Source: Planctomycetaceae bacterium (GTDB taxonomy: Bacteria; Planctomycetota; Planctomycetia; Pirellulales; Lacipirellulaceae). From it: 50,985 bases of DNA. Of the stretch, positions 23,446 through 32,100 are shown piece by piece. A program made the position numbers and the translations under genes. The notes beneath the pieces are model-generated. The model saw nothing but the letters and a program-made list of their open reading frames with translations, was not told the origin of the DNA and did not search any database. The number at the start of each line of letters is the position of its first letter. Position 1 is the stretch's first letter. The stretch is taken from NCBI GenBank assembly GCA_002702655.1, contig PABB01000013.1, forward strand, positions 1 to 50,985, read 5' to 3'.

Positions 23446-26228
23446 TATCTTCCCGCTCGAAGTCCCATGGGCTATCCGCATTCTTATTGACGCTGCTGGC
23501 GCTGGGCCTCGCGGCCCCCGCGGCTGCGCAGGACGCCTCCCATCAGGCCGGCGCCGCCCAGGACGCCCTTGAGTTCGACACGCCGCAGTTTCGCCTGAAG
23601 CTGGACCCGCGTTCGCAGAACGTCGTCGCCTTGGAGCCGAAAGGGGCCGACCCGGGTTGGGAGGGCAGCCCCTTCGACTTCACGCCCTCCGACCAGCTTG
23701 GCGTGCGGAGCGAGAATGGCTTCCACCACCTTGGCGACATGACGCTGCTTACCCGTGTCGGAGAGGACGGCGAGTGGCACACGTTTGATAGCAGTGCAGA
23801 GCGGCGTCCTGTCAAGAGCGTCGCACGCGAAGGGACGCTGGCCACGGCCGACCTGACGCCGACGTTCGGCGAGGACTTTCCGCTGACGGTTGTTCGTTCC
23901 TGGCTGGTCGATGCCAGCGGTGTTCTCGCGATGCGGGTCGATTTGACCAATGACGGCCAGAAGCCCGTCACGGTGGGCGGATTGGAATTCCCGGCCGTGT
24001 TCAACAACATGATTTTCGACTTCACGAAGACGAGGCCCCGCTCGCTCGAAGAGGCGCACGCCGTCTGCTCGTTCGTCGATCCCTACATCGGCCAGGACGC
24101 CGGTTACCTGCAGGTGTCGAGACTGACAGGCACGGGGCGAGTGCTGTTGGTTGTTCCGTCGGACAAGCATCCCACGCCCTTGGAGGCATTCCGGCCGGTG
24201 CGGGATCGGTCGCGGCGGGGACAGACGTTTGAAGGAATCAGTTCGTGGGTTGTTTACAGCCGGGCGTGGGCAGAGACGCAATGGCAGGAGGCAGAGCCCT
24301 GGAACGAGCCGACGTCGGTAACGCTTCAGCCAGGCGAGACGGTCACTCATGCGCTGCGGTTTGTCCTGGCCGACGAGCTGCGGGATATCGATCAAAGCCT
24401 GCTCGACGCTGGACAACCGCTGGCGCTGGGCGTGCCCGGTTACATCGTGCCGATGAACCAGGATGTGCAATTATTCCTCAATCCGGCCGGCCGTTCGATC
24501 GCGTCGGTGTCGAGCGAGCCGCCCAGCGCGCTGGCAATCACACGGGGCGAGGGGGAAGCCAACGGCTGGATGCAATTGACAGTCCGCGGCGACAAATGGG
24601 GCCGCAGCCGCGTTCGCGTTGCCTACGACGACGGCGCCGAGCAGACGGTGCACTACTGGGTGACCAAACCTTTTGCGGAAGCATTCGATGACCTGGGGCG
24701 ATTTCTTTTCACGAAACAGTGGTTTGACGACCAGAGTGATCCGTTCGGCCGGGCGCCCTGCATCATCACCTACGATCGCGGGCACGACCGCCAGGTCACG
24801 CAGGAAACACGCGTGTGGTTTGCCGGGCTAAGCGACGAGGCCGGCAGCGGCTCGTGGGTCGCCGGCACGATGAAACAACTCGGCCGCCCCGACCGCGACC
24901 AAGCCGCAAAGCTTGCTCGCTTCGTCGACGAGACCGTCTGGGGCGGCATCCAATACGACCAGGGCCGGCGCAAGTACGGCGTGAGAAAGAGCATGTTCTA
25001 CTACGATCCGGATCTCCTGCCGGACTTCGATTATATCGAGGGCAATTGGGGTTCGTGGACGAGCTGGGACAAGAAGCACGCCGATGACACGGGGCGCGCA
25101 TACAATTACCCGCACGTCACCGCAGCGCATTGGACCATGTACCGATTGCTGCGCAATCACCCCGGGCTGATCGACAACGCCCGGCACGAATGGGACTGGT
25201 ATCTCGACAAGGCGTTCAACACCGCCAAGTTCCTCGGCGGCGGATTCGACGTCGGCGTCGGCTGGCGCGATATGGGCCTGATGGAGGGAAGCGTCTTCAA
25301 GCACGTGCTCGACGACCTTCGTCACGAAGGCTGGGATGAGCAGGCCGACGAATTGCAGTCGTTGATGCGCAAGCGAGCCGAACATTGGCAGGAGCGGAAG
25401 TATCCGTACGGCTCGGAAATGGCCTGGGATTCCACGGGGCAAGAAGAGGTCTACACGTGGTGCCGACATTTTGGCTTTGACGAGAAGGCCGAGGTCACGC
25501 TCAACGCCGTACTGGCCTACATGCCGACTGTGCCGCATTGGGGATACAACGGCAACGCGCGCCGGTATTGGGACTTCATCTACGGCGCCGCTCCGGGCCA
25601 AGGCATCGAACGCCAGATTCACCACTACGGCTCAGGCCTCAACAGCATCCCTGTGCTCGACGCCTACCGACGCAACCCGCAGGACTTCTATCTCTTGCGC
25701 GTTGGTTACGGCGGCAGTTGCGGCGCGCTCTCGGCAATTGACCAGGACGGCTTTGCCGCCTGTGCTTTTCACTCGAACCCGGCTCGGCTTGAATGGGACG
25801 CCTACTCCGGTGACAACGGGCCAAACTTCTTTGGCCACGCCACCACGGTCGGCAGCTACCTCGTCAAACATCCCGACCTGGGCTGGCTCGGGTATGGCGG
25901 AAGCGTGCGCACCGAAAATGGCGTCACGCTGACTCCCTACGACACGTTCCGCCAACGCGTCTTTCTGGCGCCGTTGGGACTCTATCTCACGATCGACGCG
26001 GGTCGGTTCGAGTCTGTGCATTACGAACCAGCAGACGGCGTCGTGAAGCTTGCCTTAGACCCAGCCGGAGATTTCACGTCACAGGCCATGCTTCGCGTTG
26101 AGCAGCCTGCAGCGCTTGACGGGATCGGGCAGTATAGGCTCGACGGCGACTTCCAGCGACAGCGCGACGCCTGGGTCATCCCGCTGGGGGACGCGTCGAC
26201 AACCGTGACGCTCCGCGCAGCGAACTAG
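23442..26228 (+). CDS. secreted DUF5695-like protein, probable (alpha/alpha)6 glycan-active enzyme
   Basis: 928-aa protein. GTG at 23442 overlaps the GH43 stop and is the likely start (an ATG at 23385 in the same frame is less likely). A signal peptide follows (LSAFLLTLLALGLAAPAAA). Residues about 45-290 form a beta-rich domain like those that precede (alpha/alpha)6 toroids. Residues about 430-760 are helical with aromatic/acidic motifs (YNYPHVTAAHWTMYRLLRNH, GVGWRDMGLMEG, YGSEMAWDSTGQEEVYTWCR, HWGYNGNARRYWDF). The C-terminus is again beta-rich. The wording is that of DUF5695 as I remember it; no activity is assigned. Coupling with a GH43 gene suggests it works on the same polysaccharide. Confidence 0.7.
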   Translation: MISSRSKSHGLSAFLLTLLALGLAAPAAAQDASHQAGAAQDALEFDTPQFRLKLDPRSQNVVALEPKGADPGWEGSPFDFTPSDQLGVRSENGFHHLGDMTLLTRVGEDGEWHTFDSSAERRPVKSVAREGTLATADLTPTFGEDFPLTVVRSWLVDASGVLAMRVDLTNDGQKPVTVGGLEFPAVFNNMIFDFTKTRPRSLEEAHAVCSFVDPYIGQDAGYLQVSRLTGTGRVLLVVPSDKHPTPLEAFRPVRDRSRRGQTFEGISSWVVYSRAWAETQWQEAEPWNEPTSVTLQPGETVTHALRFVLADELRDIDQSLLDAGQPLALGVPGYIVPMNQDVQLFLNPAGRSIASVSSEPPSALAITRGEGEANGWMQLTVRGDKWGRSRVRVAYDDGAEQTVHYWVTKPFAEAFDDLGRFLFTKQWFDDQSDPFGRAPCIITYDRGHDRQVTQETRVWFAGLSDEAGSGSWVAGTMKQLGRPDRDQAAKLARFVDETVWGGIQYDQGRRKYGVRKSMFYYDPDLLPDFDYIEGNWGSWTSWDKKHADDTGRAYNYPHVTAAHWTMYRLLRNHPGLIDNARHEWDWYLDKAFNTAKFLGGGFDVGVGWRDMGLMEGSVFKHVLDDLRHEGWDEQADELQSLMRKRAEHWQERKYPYGSEMAWDSTGQEEVYTWCRHFGFDEKAEVTLNAVLAYMPTVPHWGYNGNARRYWDFIYGAAPGQGIERQIHHYGSGLNSIPVLDAYRRNPQDFYLLRVGYGGSCGALSAIDQDGFAACAFHSNPARLEWDAYSGDNGPNFFGHATTVGSYLVKHPDLGWLGYGGSVRTENGVTLTPYDTFRQRVFLAPLGLYLTIDAGRFESVHYEPADGVVKLALDPAGDFTSQAMLRVEQPAALDGIGQYRLDGDFQRQRDAWVIPLGDASTTVTLRAAN

Positions 26229-26676
26229 AACCCGCCGGGCAGCGGACTGACTGAAGAGAAGCTGCGCCCAAGCATGCGGAACCGGCGGACGCGGCGCCCC
26301 AACTCGCCCTGGAGGATTGTCGGAGCGGCTCGTGGCGGCACGGTCCGAAGAAAGCCGACTGAGCGGAAGGGGAGGACGATCGGACGTCGTTCGAGCGTTC
26401 TTCCTGATATCCAGCAGCGGATTCTCCGTCGGGCGCTTTTTGGGGCTTGCTTCGCGTAGCAAGCATCGTCGACGCGCTGGCGTTCGGCAGACCGCGGAGA
26501 GATGACGGACGATTTGGCGTCGACCGATGCACAAGACGGCTCTCTGTGGATGGTGCGATCGCCGACCATTGCTCGCGGTATTCGTGGCACGCGCTGCTGC
26601 AAAGAGATCTTCCCGTTATTGCGGCGAGTGGAGAGGATCGAGCCGTGTCCCCTTGTGGGACGTTTCCGGCGCAGCG
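26229..26676. other. 448-bp convergent intergenic region; no gene seen
   Basis: This lies between two convergent genes. Several frames stay open because of the high GC, but none has a recognisable motif. No clear terminator was seen. Confidence 0.5.
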
Positions 26677-28926
26677 TCAGAATGCAAGCCGAGGTCGCTT
26701 CCGTTTTGGGGCCGCGCTGCGGGCCCCGAGCAGCGATAAGAGTGCAGAGGCGGCCAGCGCCCAACTTCGTGGCTCCGGAACTTGGATCAGCGCAAACGCC
26801 ATCTCGTAGCCATCTAGTCGTTTGCCGCGCGCCCACAAGAAGCTGTCGTCGATAGCGACAATGTCACGAGGATTCGCCACTCCGGATGTGACTCCGTTCG
26901 GCGAAATCGCCAAGGAACTCCATCCCAGCAAATCGAGATCCCCGTCGACCAACGACTCGAGGTCATGGAAGCCGTGTGCGATGCTCCAGTAGAAATACCG
27001 TTTTGAACTCTCATCGCTTTCGGAGTAAGCATCGTACTCGCCCAAAATTACCCCGTCGTCGGACAGGTACGCAATCTGCGAGAGCGCTCGCCCCTGGGAG
27101 CTTTGGGAGAAGATCAGGCTGTGAGTCTCGCCGGTGTTGGAATCGTACAGCCACGGCGTATGGTCGCCGTTCGCTCGTCGTTCGTTGCTGCCGAGCACAA
27201 GTCCAGTGTCGGTGAGTGCATGAATTGTAATTTCCTTTTCGGTGAATTCGTCACGATAGTCGAACGCCGCATGGGTTTGGCCCGTCTCATAATCAAAGAG
27301 CCACACTTCGTCGTCCCCGGCGTACGTTCTGGTTATGCCGACGACCTGACCGTGTTCGTTCAGAAAAGAAGGAGAACTCCGGCGTGCATCCAGCGTCCGG
27401 ATGAACTCGTCCGCCACCGGAACTGTTTGTTCGGTGATCGGATCAAAGAACCATGGTTTGACGTCCACATGCAATTGCGGATAGGAAATGCCTACTGCTT
27501 GTCCCGACGTGTTGATTGCCAGGCCGCTGGATAGCTCGGGCGGCTGGCCACGCGGGGCTTGGAGCCCCGCAGCGGCGACCGTGCCCGTGACGGGAGAGTA
27601 GATCCAGGCGGTCGTTCTGCCCGTGAGACGACTGGGACCGTCCCTGCGCGTCGAGTCGCCCAATACGAAGCCGGTCTCCGAGTAGTCTTTGACAGTGCTG
27701 CGCGTCGTGCCGTCCTCGAGCACGTGGCTGGCATCACGCAGACCGACCACCGTCGTCGTTCCTGTGGCATGGTCAAACACCCAATTGAGCTGCGACTCGC
27801 CCATCGTGGAACTTCCGACCGCGTGATTGGACTCGGTGAGCAGCACATTGCCGTCGCGATACGCTTGGCCGTCCACCGGGTCCGCCAAGCCGATTGCCGT
27901 TGTGACGGCAGTCGAGCTGTCGTAGATCCAGGCGCCGATGCTGTTGCCATTCATCTCGGCGGCGAATTCCGATCGACCAACGACGAGGCCGTTTGAGTTC
28001 GATTCGTCGAAATAGGAGATCTTCTGCAAATCGCTGCGGGTGTAGCCGCCGTCGAACAATCCGATACGCTCGCTCTCCGCGGCGCCAGGGCGATGAACCC
28101 AAACTGCAGTTCCGTGGAAGCTGCCAGAGGGGGTTTGATTCCGCTCAGACGTGCCAATGACCAGCCCGCTTGCGGTCACAGCCTCGACCGTCTGCGAGAT
28201 TGGTCGACCGTCCGGGCCGACGTCCACGGAGTTGGGCAAGCCAATCGATTGAGTCGAGCCGACCGTGGGGTCGTAAATCCACGCCCAGTGGGGTGCACCG
28301 CTGGTCGACGTATCGCTTGTGCCGACGGCAAGACCACTTTCCAGGAGATAGCGCGGGCGGTCTTCCACCTGCGAACTCGCTCCCGCAACCGTGCTGTACC
28401 CGATTCGCGTCGTGTGCCCGGTGGCCGGGTCGAAGAACCAGCCGTGGTCGCGTCCCGCGCTGCTGGTCGGATCTGTCGACGTGTATCCAATCACCTGGCC
28501 CGCGTCGTTCACGCGCGACACGCGCGACCGGTGGATGGCGAGGCGGGGGGCGGAAATGTAGTATTCCGGTCCCAACAAGCCCAGTTGCTGAAGCTGCGGA
28601 TCCTCTCTGGTGAACAGCCACGCGTCTTCGCCCGCGGCGTCTCTCGTGAATCGGCTTGAGGTTCCGGCGACGCCGCCTTGCGAAATGCCGTAGCCAGGAT
28701 CGCTGTTGATCGACGTCGGTCGCGTTCCCCCGGGATACGTGTGCAGGGGGTCGTCAAAGCCGAGCAGATGAATGGAGAACCTCGGCGGTCCCGCCGTTTC
28801 CCCTGAGTCTGGCTCACCGGCTGCGACGCGCGCGTTGAGCGAAAGGGCCAGAATCGCCGACAGAGCGATGCTCGGCAAAACGAGCGACTGACCGCGTTCG
28901 TCGCATGATCCCTCGATGTCATTCAC
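26677..28926 (-). CDS. secreted HAF-repeat-like protein with PEP-CTERM sorting signal
   Basis: 749-aa exported protein. An N-terminal hydrophobic segment (SLVLPSIALSAILALSLNARVAAGEP) acts as a signal peptide. The body is made of about ten imperfect repeats of 45-60 residues with the pattern (V/I)NDAGQVIGY...W(I/F)(F/Y)D...TG.T..IGL, as in HAF-repeat proteins, which likely fold as a propeller-like structure. The C-terminus has the tripartite PEP-CTERM signal: VPEPRSWALAASALLSLLG followed by the basic tail KRKRPR. Such proteins are sorted through the cell envelope by the exosortase system and usually relate to extracellular matrix. The next gene upstream on the same strand also ends in PEP-CTERM. 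Ligand and role are unknown. Confidence 0.8.
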   Translation of the reverse strand: MNDIEGSCDERGQSLVLPSIALSAILALSLNARVAAGEPDSGETAGPPRFSIHLLGFDDPLHTYPGGTRPTSINSDPGYGISQGGVAGTSSRFTRDAAGEDAWLFTREDPQLQQLGLLGPEYYISAPRLAIHRSRVSRVNDAGQVIGYTSTDPTSSAGRDHGWFFDPATGHTTRIGYSTVAGASSQVEDRPRYLLESGLAVGTSDTSTSGAPHWAWIYDPTVGSTQSIGLPNSVDVGPDGRPISQTVEAVTASGLVIGTSERNQTPSGSFHGTAVWVHRPGAAESERIGLFDGGYTRSDLQKISYFDESNSNGLVVGRSEFAAEMNGNSIGAWIYDSSTAVTTAIGLADPVDGQAYRDGNVLLTESNHAVGSSTMGESQLNWVFDHATGTTTVVGLRDASHVLEDGTTRSTVKDYSETGFVLGDSTRRDGPSRLTGRTTAWIYSPVTGTVAAAGLQAPRGQPPELSSGLAINTSGQAVGISYPQLHVDVKPWFFDPITEQTVPVADEFIRTLDARRSSPSFLNEHGQVVGITRTYAGDDEVWLFDYETGQTHAAFDYRDEFTEKEITIHALTDTGLVLGSNERRANGDHTPWLYDSNTGETHSLIFSQSSQGRALSQIAYLSDDGVILGEYDAYSESDESSKRYFYWSIAHGFHDLESLVDGDLDLLGWSSLAISPNGVTSGVANPRDIVAIDDSFLWARGKRLDGYEMAFALIQVPEPRSWALAASALLSLLGARSAAPKRKRPRLAF

Positions 28927-29135
28927 GAGTTCGTCCCTAACTTGAGAGATTATTGTTCACTAGGTGATCGGCGTCGACGAGACCAACGGCCGCCCCTGTC
29001 CGATTCTGTGCGTCCTAACACGGCAATAAGACAAAACACGCCAATGGCAGAGCAATCGCCCTCATCGTCGCCGAGTGCTACTTTCCGCGGCGTCGCGGTT
29101 CACTTGTTTTTCGTGCTGATCCGTTGTTGCCTTTG

Positions 29136-32100
29136 CTAGGAGCGGACTTCTGTGATTCTCCTCCCACGTCGCAGGCGTCGTGAGAGAAAGCAGCATGATG
29201 CAGCAGCTGCAAGCAAGGCTGAGTGTGGCTCGGGAACCGTTCCTTGAGCGGTCCCGCTGAGAGCGGTCCCGCTGAGAGCGGTCCCGTAGTTCTCTTGCCA
29301 ATCGTCGATGGCATCCCGATCGGACATCGTCTGCCACGTGAGAAAATCGCTGCCGTCCACGACGAGATTCTCGTCGAAATCCCCGGCAAGTCGGGCCCCC
29401 GTCAGCTCCACTTGCTGATCACCGTAGATCACGTCGAAACGATACAATCCCGCTCGCACAGAATCGACGGCATTCGCGAATTGCCCGACGATCGAATCGG
29501 CAGTGAGAACGAGGAAACTGTCGTCGACAGCGGGATGAAACCCGTCGAGTAACTCGACGACGAGATTCCCCGTCGCAACGTCAACCACGCCGTCGACGGC
29601 AAGGAGATCATACTCGGCGTCAGCGACCGTTCCTGCGATTTCGACCAGCAGGCTGCTCTCGTCGGCAAACGTAAGATCCCCGCGGACCTCAAGCCGACCA
29701 GTCGAAGCGCCCGGCGCCACCTTGGCCCCTGCTGAAAGCGTAAAATCGCCGACAAGTTCGCCGTCGCCTGTCAGGGCCGCGTGGTCGCCGTAAATTGGTA
29801 ACGGGAACTTGCCACTGTTGATCGTTGCAGTCAGCGAGCGACCTGCTTCGGCGATGATTGTCACTCCTTCGAGGTCGAGCAGATCGGGCAGCCCGATGAA
29901 ATCGATCGACGATCGTTCCGAACTTCCACGTATCGTGCCCGTGATCCCCAGCGAAGCGGTGAGCAGGTGCCACTGGGTGTTGACGCCCACCAGTAGCTCG
30001 CCGGTGATCTCGGTTCGATGCGGCGGGAGGGTCCCCGCGATCGAGCCGGTTTCGTTGGTGACGCCAAAAACTCGGCTCTCGTCGCTCAAAACGACGGATC
30101 CGGCGAGTGTCAGGCCTGCAGAGTGAATCCCGTCAAGATAACCGTGCGCCGACGAGCCAATCACGGCGTCTCCGTTCACGGTGATCAATCCCGTGGCGAT
30201 CGATGCCACTCTTCGGGACGTCGACCCGACGGGAACGCTGTACAGCATGCCTCCATCGAGCACGATGTCATTCGCAACGACGAGCGTTGGCTGATGATCG
30301 TATCGGACGCCCAGGATCAGCCTCCCCGCGGATGCGACGGTGATCGAGGCGTCGCCAGCGGCGTTCGCTTGACCGATCTTCAGCGCTCCCGACTCGACCG
30401 CGATGTCCCCGTGGTAGTCGGCGCCGTCCCCCAGCAGGGCCACAAAATCATCTGCGTACTCGGCATTCCTGCCCCGAATCGTGAGATCGCCCGTCCCGCG
30501 CAGCGTGCCAAACATCTGCAACTGGCCGAGATGTGCAAGCGTCGAGTCTTCTTCGACGTTGACGAATCCCCAGTACGTGCCGTCGTTGAGCGTCCCGCCG
30601 CGAAGTACGATCTGATTCTCATCGACGCCTTGCCCGAGCAGGCTCAATTCGCCGCCGTCCACAAAGTACGTGGAATTGGGTAACGCGTCCTGGTCGACTT
30701 TCAACACGCCGTCTTGCACGAGCACATTGCCCGTGAAGTCTGGCGACGAAAAACTCCTCATCTCCACCGTTCCGCGTGTGGTCTTGATGATTTCGCCGGC
30801 GCCGACGAGCGGGGCCTGAAATCTGCCGTCTTCGAGGAATAAGCGATCGATTTGGAGGTCGGTGATGGCCGAACCGACGTCCCCGCCATCGCGGAGATGC
30901 AGTTCTTCAAGCTCGACCACGCCGAACGGCAAGTACGTCAAATCGTAGTCGCCGCCGTCGACGTACACGCGATCTCCTTGCGGAATTGCCGATAGACTGC
31001 GCGGTCTGAGAACAGTTGAGTTGGAGCTATCGCCGACAATCCACGTGCCGCCCGAATAACCGTGATTTCCCCACAGCCAGAGAGTCCCCTCGTTCACTAC
31101 CAACGAAACGCTGCCGCCGTCGGGGTGATCGATGATGTCGGCCCGAATTTCGTCGCCGTAGTGCACAATCAACTCGGCGTCTTCGCCGCGCCCGGCCGTC
31201 AGCCGTCCCCCGTCGATAAAAGGAGCACGGAAGAGACCGCCCGATTCAAGAGCGAGCAGGTGTCCGTTGAGATCGATCGTTGAGCCGAACAGGGCGCCGT
31301 TCAGCGAGGCAACCGACACGTCGCGAGTCAATGTCTGCGAGTCCTGGCTCATGACCACATGGCTCGATGGCGACGCGTCGTTGAGCAAGATCTGTTCGCC
31401 AATCAGCGTCTCGATGCGTTGACCGTCAGCCGACACGCTTGCAAAGCCCTGGTCCACGATGGCCCAGGGGGCAAGCATGGCGCCGTAACGATTGGATTCA
31501 TTGGGCAATCGCACCGCTTCCGACGAGCCCGGCAAGTCAAATTGCAGGATGGCGCCGGGAGCCCGCTCGAGATTTGTTACGGTGAGGTATCCCGTTCCCG
31601 AGGCCAACAGACTGGTCACGCCTCGTTCCAGGCGAACCGACCCGAGCGTCTCGCCTCCTTCTCCGTTGGGCTGGTGGTAGTTGCGAATTGATCCGCCGCG
31701 CGACCTGATCAGCAGATCGTCTGCGACCCGGTCGCCGTCGCCAGTCTCCGACGCTAACAGATACAGGCCGCCGCCTCGGTCCAGCAGAAGCTCGATGGCC
31801 CCGCCCAGGCTCCCCCCCTCCATAATCGCGAGGCCGCCGCCATGAACTCGCAGGACGCCCCCCAGCTCCGTTTGCGGTGACGCAATTCCCATTTGACTGT
31901 AGCGATGGGTCAGATTGTTGCCGGTGAGACGCCCGGCCACGACAAAGTTCCCGATCGTCGTCGAACCTTGGTCGCCCACGTCGATCCGACCGTAGAACGT
32001 CGCGTCCGATGCATAGTAGCTGTGCTTGAGAGCTCCCAATTCGGAGGAATCGCCGTGCGTATTGTGCAGGAAGATGTCGGCGTACACTTCGTGTTGGGAA

